Origin: CAZKRU01 sp964555235
Lineage (GTDB): Bacteria; Verrucomicrobiota; Verrucomicrobiia; Methylacidiphilales; CAMAQI01
Length of the DNA stretch: 64,000 nucleotides
Reading direction: 5' to 3'
NCBI GenBank assembly: GCA_964555235.1
Contig: CAZKRU010000009.1
Location: 1 to 64,000 of the forward strand
This document shows positions 52,954 to 61,473 of this stretch, one piece after another (positions within the stretch are counted from its first letter, which is position 1; each line of letters begins with the position of its first letter). A program made the translations under genes and the position numbers. The notes under the pieces were generated by a model. It did not search any database and was not told the origin of the DNA. It worked only from the letters and a program-made list of their open reading frames with translations.

Positions 52954-53054
52954 ATTTTCTCTCGCCAAGTTCGCCAAGACGCCAAGTTTCTGATTTTAAA
53001 AGGTAAAAGATAATCTCTGAGCTTTGCGCCTTTGCGAACTTGGCGAGAGAAAAT
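52954..53054. repeat. intergenic hairpin with 33-base arms
   Basis: Arms 52954-52986 (ATTTTCTCTCGCCAAGTTCG, then CCAAGACGCCAAG) and 53022-53054 are inverted copies with three mismatches around a 35-base loop. It lies between the convergent transporter and hisK-like genes and has a T-run on both strands, so it may act as a bidirectional terminator. Confidence 0.75.
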
Positions 53055-53077
53055 ATTTTTTGAGACGTTGCGGTTAA

Positions 53078-53869
53078 TCAAATCGGAACGGAAATTCGGC
53101 GGCGTTTCTCGAATCGGACAATTTCCGTGTAGCCGCATTCTCTCGCGAGCTGAAAGCCTTCGTCAAAAGCGGCGCCGACTTCTTTCGGATCATGGGCATC
53201 GGAGTTGATCAGGATCGGGATGTTGCGCTTTCGGGCCATTTCGAGGAAGGAGCGGGAAGGGTAAATTTCTTTTACGTCCTTGCGGAGCCCTGCCGTATTG
53301 ATTTCAATGGCGACTCCGTGATCGGCGATGGCATCGAGGGTTTTGGTGTAGAATCGAGTGAGATCGCCTTCGGGGCGAATGCCAAACTTTTTCACCAAAT
53401 CGGGATGCCCCAGAAAATCAAAAAGCCCGGAGGTTGCCATCAATGTGTAGGCATCAAAATAGCGGGTCCAAATTTCTTCAACCGGTGACTCCTGCCAGCG
53501 TTTGAGGTGTTTCGGATTATCAACGTCCCACTCCGGAGTGATGTAGTGGACCGAGCCGATCAGAAAATCCCATTCCGCCTGTTCTGCAAGCCAGCGGAGA
53601 TGAGATTCATAGCCGGGAAGATAATCGCACTCGAGCCCGAGCCGGATCGGATAATTGGGAAATTCGCGGCGGGTCGCTTCAATCCAGGAAAGATAACGGG
53701 GAAGGTCTTCCGGAGCCATGCGCCAATCGTCGAATTGAGTCGGCATCGGGTTGTGATCGGAAAACCCGATTTCGGCGAGTCCCTGAGCCTGAGCGGCGAG
53801 GACATACTCCCGGGGATCTCCCACCGCATGATGGCAGAGAGGCGTGTGGGTATGGTAGTCGAAGCGCAT
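53078..53869 (-). CDS. hisK: PHP-type histidinol-phosphatase, 263 aa
   Basis: Removes phosphate from histidinol phosphate, the penultimate part of histidine synthesis. Metal-ligand motifs of the PHP family are visible: FDYHTHTPLCHHA at the N-terminus, IGFSDHNP, LGLECDYLPG, GSVHYITPEWDV, DFLGHPDLV and INSDAHDP. The name hisK/hisJ is used for this family; other PHP phosphoesterases are possible but the overall pattern fits. It converges on the transporter gene with a hairpin between them. Confidence 0.85.
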   Translation of the reverse strand: MRFDYHTHTPLCHHAVGDPREYVLAAQAQGLAEIGFSDHNPMPTQFDDWRMAPEDLPRYLSWIEATRREFPNYPIRLGLECDYLPGYESHLRWLAEQAEWDFLIGSVHYITPEWDVDNPKHLKRWQESPVEEIWTRYFDAYTLMATSGLFDFLGHPDLVKKFGIRPEGDLTRFYTKTLDAIADHGVAIEINTAGLRKDVKEIYPSRSFLEMARKRNIPILINSDAHDPKEVGAAFDEGFQLARECGYTEIVRFEKRRRISVPI

Positions 53870-53880
53870 GGGAGATTGTT

Positions 53881-54396
53881 TTATTCTCTGATTTCAATCG
53901 GCGTACCGTCAGGAACAGCCTGAAAGATTTGTTCGATTTCTGAATTTGTGACGGCAATACAGCCCGCTGTCCAGTCGATTATTCGATGGGCTCTGCCGAG
54001 AAGTCCCAACCCATTTCGCATTCCGTGGATCATGATATCCGATCCCGGATCAACGCCCTGGTTCTTTGCCTGATCCATGTCATTTTGATTTGGGTAAGAG
54101 ATTCTCAAGGCGAGATGAAAAGCGCTATCGGATTTGTGCTCGATAATGGAATAGACTCCTTCGGGTGTTTTCTGATCTCCTCGCCATTTTTTGGGACCAA
54201 GGGGGGCTCCTCCGAGTGAAATGGGATAACTGCGGATTAAGCGGGTTCCCTGGTAAAGGGCGATGGAGCGGTCACGTTTGGAGACAACGACTCGATCAGC
54301 TTGAGTCCCTGATGGAAGGGGTTTTATCGGCCAATTAAAATAGAGAAGAGGGCCTGCAAAAATCAAAAGCGATAGGACGATCATCCGCTTTTTCAT
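53881..54396 (-). CDS. YafK/ErfK-type L,D-transpeptidase, 171 aa
   Basis: A signal anchor (MIVLSLLIFAGPLLYFNW) precedes an L,D-transpeptidase domain: RVVVSKRDRSIALYQGTRLI, WRGDQKTPEGVY, SDIMIHGMRNG and a catalytic HRIIDWTAGCIAVTNSEI with the nucleophilic Cys. The start at 54396 overlaps the upstream gene's stop (ATGA). The layout resembles murein transpeptidases that attach or cross-link peptidoglycan peptides. It is cotranscribed with a secreted protein of unknown function. Confidence 0.88.
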   Translation of the reverse strand: MKKRMIVLSLLIFAGPLLYFNWPIKPLPSGTQADRVVVSKRDRSIALYQGTRLIRSYPISLGGAPLGPKKWRGDQKTPEGVYSIIEHKSDSAFHLALRISYPNQNDMDQAKNQGVDPGSDIMIHGMRNGLGLLGRAHRIIDWTAGCIAVTNSEIEQIFQAVPDGTPIEIRE

Positions 54397-55025
54397 GATT
54401 GGTTTTTTTGGGTTCTCCAACCAGCTTTCTCAGCAGTTTTAAAAAGCTCATCGAGTCGGGTTTTCATCACGGCAGAGTCGGGCTCTATTCCCAGAGGTAA
54501 CTCAACGCAAAGCCAACGTTGCTGTTCAGGATGATCTGACGGCATTCTCCCAGAAGAGGCTCCGATGAGTTGGAGGAGTCGTGAAAATGGAATGAGGGTT
54601 CCTTTGAAATAGAATTGCCCTCTCCGGTCTGCGTAGAGTTTCAGATTGGAGGTTTTTGTGAGTTCAAGTTCAAGATCCTCAAAGGTCATGCGGACGAGGA
54701 CGCTATGAACTACTGCAACCTGACTCCGAGAGAGTTGAATGACGTAGTAGGGGGTCTCGCAGGTACAATCGTCCCAAGTGACGGGAAGAATTTGAACCAA
54801 GCGCTTGGGGCAGGCAGGACCGATGGAGCGAAGTTTTTGCCACTGTTCTGTGGCGAGTGTCAGTGTGCCTAGAATCTCAATCTCCTCCGATTGCGACTCC
54901 GAGAGGGTCAATACGGTATGGGGCTCCGTAACGCGATGAGTCTTGAAATCAACAGGGATGCCATCGCCGAGAATAGACCCAATGGGTATGAAAATTAGAA
55001 AGCAGAGTTTCAGTAAGATATTCAT
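54393..55025 (-). CDS. secreted protein of unknown function, co-transcribed with an L,D-transpeptidase, 210 aa
   Basis: Starting at 55025 gives a signal peptide (MNILLKLCFLIFIPIGSILG); a frame to 55193 runs through repeat sequence. The mature domain has strands such as HTVLTLSESQSEEIEILGTL and a Cys pair, TWDDCTCETPYYVI. It overlaps the L,D-transpeptidase gene by ATGA, hinting that both act in the cell envelope. I know no family for it. Confidence 0.7.
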   Translation of the reverse strand: MNILLKLCFLIFIPIGSILGDGIPVDFKTHRVTEPHTVLTLSESQSEEIEILGTLTLATEQWQKLRSIGPACPKRLVQILPVTWDDCTCETPYYVIQLSRSQVAVVHSVLVRMTFEDLELELTKTSNLKLYADRRGQFYFKGTLIPFSRLLQLIGASSGRMPSDHPEQQRWLCVELPLGIEPDSAVMKTRLDELFKTAEKAGWRTQKNQS

Positions 55026-55145
55026 GGGAGAGAGATAGTTTAAGAATAGATCATAAAGAGAGCGGATACAGAGACAAGCCTGCAATTCTTCAACCTGATT
55101 ATCTGTATTTTTTCCAAAAGCCAAAAAGGACCGATTTACCGTTAT

Positions 55146-55170
55146 GTGACTTTTGTGCTTTCTGTGGCCC
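55146..55170. repeat. TTTTGTGCTTTCTGTGGCCC repeat arm before argH
   Basis: GTGACTTTTGTGCTTTCTGTGGC is close to the second right arm at 50456-50474, upstream of rfaE2. The two loci carry copies of the same dispersed element. Confidence 0.4.
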
Positions 55171-55222
55171 GGTGGCGTCAGAAGTCTTGTCACCTTTCGG
55201 GGAGAGTGCTAGGGAGTGGGGC

Positions 55223-56635
55223 ATGAAATCGAAGGCATCTTCCAAGTCCGGCTCAAAAGGAAAAACGCTTTGGGGAGGACGCTTTGCGTCAGGACCGGCG
55301 GAGCGACTTCAGAAATTTTCCCAGTCGGTCTCATTTGACTGGCAGCTCTTCTCCCAGGATATCCGGGGAAGTATTGCTCACGCCCGGATGCTTCAGAAAA
55401 TTGGGATTTTGAAACGTCAGGAATTTCAGGCGATCGAGCGCGGATTGCACCAGATCGAAAAAGAGATTCGTGAGGGGAAGTTCGAGTGGAAGATTGAGCG
55501 CGAGGATGTTCACATGAACATCGAGGCGGCGTTAACGGCCCGGGTTCCTGCAGGGGCGAAGCTTCACACCGGGCGGAGTCGTAATGATCAGGTCGCGACC
55601 GATGTGCGTCTCTGGTTGCGTGATCAGATTGATTTGAATTTGACTGCCATCCAACAATTACAAATGGTGCTGGTAAATTGGGCGGAACGTGACTTTGAAG
55701 TGGTCGTCCCCGGCTTTACGCATCTGCAACGGGCGCAGCCGGTTCTTTTGGCGCATCATCTTTTGGCGTATGTTGAAATGTTGGGACGTGATTCCGGACG
55801 ACTGCAGGATGCCCGGAAGCGGCTCAATTTTCTTCCCCTCGGGAGCGGTGCGATTGCGGGAAGCACGATTCCCCTCGACCGTGAGATGGTGGCGAAGGAG
55901 CTCGGATTTGATGGGGTTACGCACAATTCCATGGATGCCGTGAGCGATCGGGATTTTGTGGTGGAATATCTTGGTGCTGCGGCACTCGCCGGGGTGCATC
56001 TTTCCCGGCTCTCCGAGGATTTGATTCTTTGGTCGAGCGCGGAATTTGGATGGATTCGCCTTCCGGATGAGTACACGACGGGCTCCAGTTTGATGCCCCA
56101 GAAAAAGAATCCGGATGTGGCGGAGTTGACCCGAGGAAAGAGCGGTCGGTTGGTTGGAAATCTCGTCTCGGTTCTGACGCTTCTCAAGGGATTGCCGATG
56201 ACCTACAACCGGGATTTGCAGGAAGATAAAGAGAGGCTCTTTGATTCTGCGGAGACGCTCCAAGCTTGTATGGAAATCATGGCTGCCATGCTGGAGGAAG
56301 TCCATGTTCGACAAGACGTCTGTCTGGCTGCTGCGATGGATCCGCTTTTACTGGCGACGGATGTCGCGGATTATCTCGTCCAAAAGAAGATGCCCTTCCG
56401 GCACGCCCATGAAGTGGTCGGGAGGGCGGTTGCCTTGGCCGAGCAGCGTGGGGTGAAGTTAAATAAGCTCGAACTTCGGGACTGGCGAGAGATCGATCCG
56501 ATATTCGAGGCGGACCTTTTTGCTCTCTTTGATGTTTGGGCAGCGATGAAGCGCCGGCCGATGACCGGGGCTCCCAACCCAGCCAGCGTTCGCAAGGAAA
56601 TTGCGCGGTGGCGTCACGAGTTGACGGGGGATTGA
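55223..56635 (+). CDS. argH: argininosuccinate lyase, 470 aa
   Basis: Splits argininosuccinate into arginine and fumarate. Family signatures: TLWGGRFASGPAERLQKFSQ at the N-terminus, KLHTGRSRNDQVATDVRLWL, THLQRAQPVLLAHHLLAYVE and the catalytic GSSLMPQKKNPDVAEL loop. The ATG at 55223 has a GGGAG Shine-Dalgarno seven bases upstream. It carries a short Lys/Ser-rich extension in front of the family start. Normal length. Confidence 0.96.
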   Translation: MKSKASSKSGSKGKTLWGGRFASGPAERLQKFSQSVSFDWQLFSQDIRGSIAHARMLQKIGILKRQEFQAIERGLHQIEKEIREGKFEWKIEREDVHMNIEAALTARVPAGAKLHTGRSRNDQVATDVRLWLRDQIDLNLTAIQQLQMVLVNWAERDFEVVVPGFTHLQRAQPVLLAHHLLAYVEMLGRDSGRLQDARKRLNFLPLGSGAIAGSTIPLDREMVAKELGFDGVTHNSMDAVSDRDFVVEYLGAAALAGVHLSRLSEDLILWSSAEFGWIRLPDEYTTGSSLMPQKKNPDVAELTRGKSGRLVGNLVSVLTLLKGLPMTYNRDLQEDKERLFDSAETLQACMEIMAAMLEEVHVRQDVCLAAAMDPLLLATDVADYLVQKKMPFRHAHEVVGRAVALAEQRGVKLNKLELRDWREIDPIFEADLFALFDVWAAMKRRPMTGAPNPASVRKEIARWRHELTGD

Positions 56636-56974
56636 AATTTGACATTGGTGTCCAAAAGGAAACCAAGACTTAATGGAGAGTCATTCTTCGAGCCCTTGGA
56701 GTCTTTGAGGTCAATTCGGATCGTTGAAGTTTCAACTGCGACGACGCAAAAGCTCAAAGGGGGGATTTAGTTTTCGAATCCAAACCAACCAAACGTTGAG
56801 GCCGTCGAGTCTTTGAGGTGAAAACCGTTTTTACCTCAAAATCGCGAAGTTCTCCAATTCGATCCTACTACCCGGTTTCTCCTCGGAGATCGGATTTTGT
56901 TTTGGACAGAAGTGAAAATTGGATTGATTTAGGGTTTGCTCCCGGAACGAGGAGCCGCTATTAGAAATTGCGCC
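56636..56974. other. intergenic region with direct-repeat element, left side of the HDOD-GNAT pair
   Basis: No gene is seen. The words AATCCAAACCAACCAAACGT, GAGGCCGTCGAGTCTTTGAG and TTCTCCTCGGAGATCGGATT (56774-56912) recur at 58814-58903 in the same order with about 80 % identity by eye, but with some 50 extra bases in the left copy. Confidence 0.55.
56774..56912. repeat. direct repeat flanking the HDOD-GNAT pair, left copy
   Basis: Contains the blocks ATCCAAACCAACCAAACG (56778-56795) and TTTCTCCTCGGAGATCGG (56876-56893). The same blocks occur at the right copy, 58814-58903. Between the blocks it has an insertion relative to the right copy. Confidence 0.55.
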
Positions 56975-57949
56975 ATGGATCAGGACCCACGTAAAAAAAC
57001 AGCAAAAATCGTCGCCCCCTTTAATCGAGAGGAGATGGTTCGTTACTTCCCGGCTCAGCTGACGTCGGAGCAAGCCCAGTTTCGCGATTTGTTGGTTACG
57101 CGGCTCATGGGGAGTACCTCACTCCCGTCACTTCCTGCCAGTTTTGTCAAATTGCAGATCGCCTTGGATGATCCGCTCTCGACCGGGGATCAGATTCAGG
57201 AAATTATTGCGGCAGATCCGGGGATTGTTTCGAAGATTTTGGCAGTCAGTCAGTCGGTCATTTACGGAGGCACGGCAGTCAGTTCCCTGGAGAATGCCAT
57301 CATGCGACTCGGCTTGAGGGAGGTTCGCAAAGTGGCACTCGCGGGCGGGGTGGTGAAGGCCCTTTCGGATTTCGATGACGGGGTCGATTGGGATGCTTTC
57401 TGGGTGCGTTCGGCCGTGGTGGCGCGGGTGACGGAACAATTGGGGAATTCGTTTCATCCCCCGGATGGATCCTACTACCTTTCCGGATTGCTCCAGGACA
57501 TTGGTCGTATTTTTATGCGGCACCATTTTCCCGATGAATATCATGAAGTGACTCGGCGGACCGAGGAATTCGGCGGATCGTATGAGGCAGAACGTGCGGT
57601 TCTCGGATTTACCCGATCTCCAGTCAGTGCGATTCTTTGTAAAAAGTGGGAGTTGAATCCGAAGATTATTCTCGCCATTCAAGGGCACGAAGATCCGGTT
57701 CAGTATTTTGGAACGTCCATTTCCGATATCAATTCAGCCGCCTTTCTTTCCTGCTGTTTGAATGTGGCGATTACCCTGGCGGATTTAAGCGGCCTCGGGA
57801 TCACCAGTGTGGATTGTACTCTGGATAATTACGAATCGCTTCCGAGTTATCAGATGATCACTCAATTTGAGATGATCACGCCCTTTGAGATGGTTCTCTC
57901 GAAGGAAATCGAGAAGGCTCGAGCGATGGTGGCTGAATTGATGTCGTAA
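56975..57949 (+). CDS. HDOD-domain signalling protein, 324 aa
   Basis: An HDOD domain spans about residues 45-250 (LPSLPASFVKLQIALDDPLS, IQEIIAADPGIVSKILAVSQ, SLENAIMRLGLREVRKVALA, YYLSGLLQDIGRIFM). Most HD metal ligands are missing, as usual for HDOD. Such proteins are signalling or regulatory adaptors. The start at 56975 (MDQDPRKKTAKIV) is favoured over a TTG 39 bases upstream. The GNAT-type gene begins on the base following its stop codon, so both are co-expressed. Confidence 0.85.
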   Translation: MDQDPRKKTAKIVAPFNREEMVRYFPAQLTSEQAQFRDLLVTRLMGSTSLPSLPASFVKLQIALDDPLSTGDQIQEIIAADPGIVSKILAVSQSVIYGGTAVSSLENAIMRLGLREVRKVALAGGVVKALSDFDDGVDWDAFWVRSAVVARVTEQLGNSFHPPDGSYYLSGLLQDIGRIFMRHHFPDEYHEVTRRTEEFGGSYEAERAVLGFTRSPVSAILCKKWELNPKIILAIQGHEDPVQYFGTSISDINSAAFLSCCLNVAITLADLSGLGITSVDCTLDNYESLPSYQMITQFEMITPFEMVLSKEIEKARAMVAELMS

Positions 57950-58762
57950 ATGAACTGGTTCTCATGGGGATCTGATTTAGCTCCCGGAGATCAAAAGTCC
58001 CTCGGTTTGGATGGCGCGTCCCTTCGTCTGGTTTCCGTGCAGCAGGCGTCACAGCCTGAATTTCTTTTGGGGTACGAGCAGTTGCGTCGCGAATTTGGCG
58101 AGAAAAATGAACTGGAAATGCGCTCTGTTTTGGAAAAGCGCCTTTCCTGGAATCCGGCGGGATTGAGAAAAAATGGGTTTTCACTTCACTACGAAATGAT
58201 CTGGGTGGAGTCGAAGGGAAAATTTATAGCGGTACGGGATCACACGGCCATCGTCTCGGCAACGGAAGCGGTGGTTCATCTTTCGCATATTCTCGTCGAT
58301 CCCGAATGGCGTCGGAGCGGAATCGCAGGATGGTTGCGCGCCTGGCCGGTGCGTTGGGCGCGTGAAGTGATGCGAGGTGAGGCAAAACCGGTAACGCTCG
58401 TAGCGGAGATGGAACCTCTGGCGGTCGATCATCCGGAACGCTTTCCCCGATTGGCTTCCATCGAAAAGTCCGGATATTCCAAAGTTGCCGGGATTTCCTA
58501 TCATCAACCGGATTTTCGTACTCCTGAAATCATTGATGCGGAGGGAATCGTCCGGTCACTTCCGATGAGTTTGATTATTCGTTCGGTGGGAAATGAGTCA
58601 GCGAAGCAGGTGTCAGGAAAACGGGTTCGGGATTGGGTCTCTGCGATTTACACGATGTATGGGGAGGGGATTGGGGAGAGTGAGATGCGTTCCGTTTGGG
58701 ATCAGCTTCGAGCTTATCCGGCGGAGGATTCCCAGGTCGAGTTGGTATTGCCCACGTCGTGA
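57950..58762 (+). CDS. GNAT-fold N-acyltransferase-like protein, 270 aa
   Basis: A strand/helix pattern with VVHLSHILVDPEWRRSGIAG (about residues 105-124) as the acetyl-CoA loop (R-x-x-G-x-A/G) of the GNAT family. The rest (YEMIWVESKGKFIAVRDHTA, VTLVAEMEPLAVDHPERFPR) suits an N-acyltransferase of the larger, less-studied type. The substrate is unknown. It directly follows the HDOD gene with no intergenic base, and the pair is bounded by direct repeats. Confidence 0.75.
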   Translation: MNWFSWGSDLAPGDQKSLGLDGASLRLVSVQQASQPEFLLGYEQLRREFGEKNELEMRSVLEKRLSWNPAGLRKNGFSLHYEMIWVESKGKFIAVRDHTAIVSATEAVVHLSHILVDPEWRRSGIAGWLRAWPVRWAREVMRGEAKPVTLVAEMEPLAVDHPERFPRLASIEKSGYSKVAGISYHQPDFRTPEIIDAEGIVRSLPMSLIIRSVGNESAKQVSGKRVRDWVSAIYTMYGEGIGESEMRSVWDQLRAYPAEDSQVELVLPTS

Positions 58763-58813
58763 TTTTCGGTCTGAAGTTTCCATCGTGAAGTCTCAAAAGG
58801 AGGCATTTTGCTT

Positions 58814-58903
58814 TCAAATCCAAACGAATCAAACGTCGAGGCCTTTGAGGCTTTGCGGTTAAACCGGGCTTCTCCTCTGAGATTGGGTTTTGTTTTGAAC
58901 AAG
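58814..58903. repeat. direct repeat flanking the HDOD-GNAT pair, right copy
   Basis: Carries the words AATCCAAACGAATCAAACGT, GAGGCCTTTGAGGCTTTGCG and TTCTCCTCTGAGATTGGGTT of the left copy (56774-56912). It lies 52 bases after the GNAT stop. Confidence 0.55.
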
Positions 58904-58953
58904 CGCGGTTTTTTAAGGCGACAAATTGATTTAAAATGATCTAAAGTCCTGAC

Positions 58954-59379
58954 ATGGGAATTCTGAGTGGATTCAAAATCACGGCCCGAAATTTCTTTGG
59001 AAGTTTTGGCGATCGTCTGACCACGGTCGAGTATCCTGAAAAGGGAAATACCGTATCGCCTTCGTATCGGAATCTTCCTTTCCTTGTTTATGAAGGTGAA
59101 AATGCGATTGAGGGGATGAAGTGCGTAGCCTGTCGCATTTGCGAAAAGGAATGTCCGCCCCAATGCATTTTGATTGAGGTGGATCGGGATGAGAAGGGGA
59201 AGCCGATGAAACGCCCTCGGATTTTTGATATCGATGCTTCCGTTTGTATGGGGTGCCAGATTTGCGTCGAAGCCTGTCCCTTTGATGCCATTCGCATGGA
59301 TTCCAAATTCGAGCTTTCCACTACCGACCGTTTCGAAGGTCTGCTTCTTCACCGGAATCAGCTTTTGAAGCCGGTTTGA
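58954..59379 (+). CDS. NuoI-like 2x[4Fe-4S] ferredoxin, 141 aa
   Basis: It carries two classical clusters: C57-x2-C60-x2-C63-x3-C67-P and C98-x2-C101-x2-C104-x3-C108-P. The N-terminus (MGILSGFKITARNFFGSFGD) and spacing match the NADH:quinone oxidoreductase subunit I family, which passes electrons to the quinone site. No other nuo gene lies nearby, so it is either an orphan subunit or serves a different complex. It is slightly shorter than most NuoI proteins. Confidence 0.85.
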   Translation: MGILSGFKITARNFFGSFGDRLTTVEYPEKGNTVSPSYRNLPFLVYEGENAIEGMKCVACRICEKECPPQCILIEVDRDEKGKPMKRPRIFDIDASVCMGCQICVEACPFDAIRMDSKFELSTTDRFEGLLLHRNQLLKPV

Positions 59380-59495
59380 TGGCGCCCCCTTTGAGAGCGT
59401 ATCTCGCTAAAATCGAATCAGTCTTTAGTCATCCTTCCGTCTCTGACATTTGTTTTTATTTTGGACAGGGAGTGAGGGAGATAAAAGAGTAGGGC

Positions 59496-59523
59496 TTGAC
59501 CTCTGGAAAAGAGTTCGTATTCT
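59496..59523 (+). promoter_or_regulatory. sigma-70-like promoter of tig
   Basis: TTGACC (59496-59501), 16 bases, then TATTCT (59518-59523). A start site about seven bases further on would be at 59530, leaving only some five bases before the tig ATG at 59535. No Shine-Dalgarno precedes that ATG, so a leaderless or near-leaderless message is likely. Confidence 0.5.
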
Positions 59524-59534
59524 GACCGGTTCCT

Positions 59535-60836
59535 ATGAATGTGACGATTGAAGATGTTTCAGCTTGTCGGAAGCGCCTGAAGGTGGAAGTGCCGTCGGAC
59601 CGTGTGAATGCGGAATTTGAAAAGATCTCGGACGAGTTCCACAAAGAGGCGAAGCTTCCTGGATTTCGTGCTGGAAAAGCGCCGAAGTCGATGATTCTGA
59701 AGCGTTTCTCACAAGATATTGATGAGGAGACGAAGCGAAAATTGCTTCCGAAGGCTTATTACGAAGTCGTTGACCAGAAGAAACTCAATGTCGTCAGCGC
59801 TCCCCAATTTGAAGAGGTCAAATACCAACGAGGAATGACGATGTCGTTCTCGACCACGGTCGATCTCGCTCCGGAATTTGCGCTTCCTTCCTACAAAGGG
59901 ATTGAAGTTAAAAAGGGCGATGAGACCGTGAAGGACGAAGAGATCGAGAAGTCCCTCAAATCACTGGTGACGATGCGATCCAAGTTTGAAAATGTGACCG
60001 GTCGCGGGCTTCAACTGGAAGATTTTGCGGTCATTACGTTCACGGGCGTTTCTGAAGGGAAGCCGATCAAGGAAATCGTTCCAGATGAGCGCCTTCTCGG
60101 TGGAGCGGAAAAGTTTTGGCTTCGGATGCATGTCGATGAATTTGTTCCTGGATTTGTCACTGCATTGCTCGGTTTGAATATTGGTGAAAAACGTACGGTC
60201 GATTTGGAGCTCCCGGCGGATTTTCGAGTTGAAGTGTTGAAGGGGAAGAAAGTTTCCTACGACGTGGAGCTTCATGAAATCAAGGAGCAGAAGCTGCCGG
60301 AGATCACGGATGAAATCGCCAAGGAGTTCGGTTTGGAAAATGTCGAGACCCTTCGCGCCAAGGTGAAGGAATCGCTCGAGGAGAACGCCAAGCGTCAGAT
60401 TGATGGCGAGCGTCGAAACACGATTATCCAAAAGCTTTTGGAATCAGTGAACTTCGATCTCCCGGAGTCCTGGGTTCAGGACGAGACGCGTGACGTGGTT
60501 TATCAAATTGTTTCTGAAAACCAATCGCGTGGGATCACCCCCGGTGTTTTGGAAGAGAAGAAGCAGGAGATTTTTGAGAACGCGAGCCGCACGGCGAAGG
60601 ATCGGGTGAAGCTTCAGTTTATTGTTCAGAAAATCGCCGAGGCGGAATCGATCAAGATTGAAGAGTCGGATGTCTCGCAAGAGGTTTTCCGTCTGGCTCA
60701 GCAGAATCAGACGACTCCTGAGAAAATTGCCAAGCGTCTGGCGGAGCCGGGAGTTTATTATTCCCTGCGCCAACAGATCACCACCCGCAAAGTACTCGAC
60801 TTTCTGGTGAAAGAGGCAAAGATTTCGGAATCATGA
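59535..60836 (+). CDS. tig: trigger factor, 433 aa
   Basis: A ribosome-associated folding helper and peptidyl-prolyl isomerase. The ribosome-binding signature GFRAGKAPKSMI lies near residue 44, the FKBP-like domain follows (about 150-240), and the helical C-terminal domain has extended arms up to residue 433. It is a normal length. It overlaps clpP by ATGA and begins the tig-clpP-clpX cluster, an arrangement known from many bacteria. A sigma-70-type promoter is seen just before it. Confidence 0.96.
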   Translation: MNVTIEDVSACRKRLKVEVPSDRVNAEFEKISDEFHKEAKLPGFRAGKAPKSMILKRFSQDIDEETKRKLLPKAYYEVVDQKKLNVVSAPQFEEVKYQRGMTMSFSTTVDLAPEFALPSYKGIEVKKGDETVKDEEIEKSLKSLVTMRSKFENVTGRGLQLEDFAVITFTGVSEGKPIKEIVPDERLLGGAEKFWLRMHVDEFVPGFVTALLGLNIGEKRTVDLELPADFRVEVLKGKKVSYDVELHEIKEQKLPEITDEIAKEFGLENVETLRAKVKESLEENAKRQIDGERRNTIIQKLLESVNFDLPESWVQDETRDVVYQIVSENQSRGITPGVLEEKKQEIFENASRTAKDRVKLQFIVQKIAEAESIKIEESDVSQEVFRLAQQNQTTPEKIAKRLAEPGVYYSLRQQITTRKVLDFLVKEAKISES

Positions 60837-61465
60837 CGCCGATCTCGAATAATTATTTGGTCCCGACGGTCGTTGAACAGACGAGTCGTGGGGAGCGAGG
60901 GTATGACATTTATTCCCGACTGCTCAAGGATCGGATCATCTTCATCGGAACCCCGATCGACGATACTGTGGCGAATCTGATTATTGCCCAGTTGCTTTTC
61001 CTTCAGTTGGAAGATGCCAAAAAGGATATCAGTATCTATGTTCATTCTCCCGGAGGCTATGTGACGGCGGGATTGGCGATTTATGATACGATTCAGTTCC
61101 TGACCTGCGATGTCTCGACTTATTGTCTCGGACAAGCGGCGAGTATGGGAGCGGTCTTGTTGGCGGCAGGGACCAAGGGAAAGCGCTTTGCGTTGCCGAA
61201 TGCGCGGATCATGATTCACCAGCCGCTCGGAGGTGCACAAGGTCAGGCGTCGGATATTCATATTCAAGCGCAGGAAATTCTTCGGACCAAGCAACGACTC
61301 AACGAGATTCTTGCGTTTCATTGTGGGCAGGATGTGAGCCGGGTTGAAAAAGATACGGATCGCGATCACTTTATGTCGGCGATTGAGGCCAAGGAATACG
61401 GATTGATTGACGAGGTCATCAAGTCGCGCAAGGAACTTAAACTGGCGGGCGACGAGAAGAAGTAG
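60833..61465 (+). CDS. clpP: ATP-dependent Clp protease proteolytic subunit, 210 aa
   Basis: The serine protease core of the ClpXP machine. The triad is Ser104 (GQAASMGA), His129 (NARIMIHQP) and Asp178 (TDRDHF). The spacing of 25 and 49 residues equals that of the E. coli enzyme. The N-terminus is a short leader (MTPISNNYLVPTVVEQ) that would be processed. The start overlaps the tig stop (ATGA). It is the partner of ClpX, and probably of the ClpC encoded at 39335-41881. Confidence 0.97.
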   Translation: MTPISNNYLVPTVVEQTSRGERGYDIYSRLLKDRIIFIGTPIDDTVANLIIAQLLFLQLEDAKKDISIYVHSPGGYVTAGLAIYDTIQFLTCDVSTYCLGQAASMGAVLLAAGTKGKRFALPNARIMIHQPLGGAQGQASDIHIQAQEILRTKQRLNEILAFHCGQDVSRVEKDTDRDHFMSAIEAKEYGLIDEVIKSRKELKLAGDEKK

Positions 61466-61473
61466 GAGTCCGT

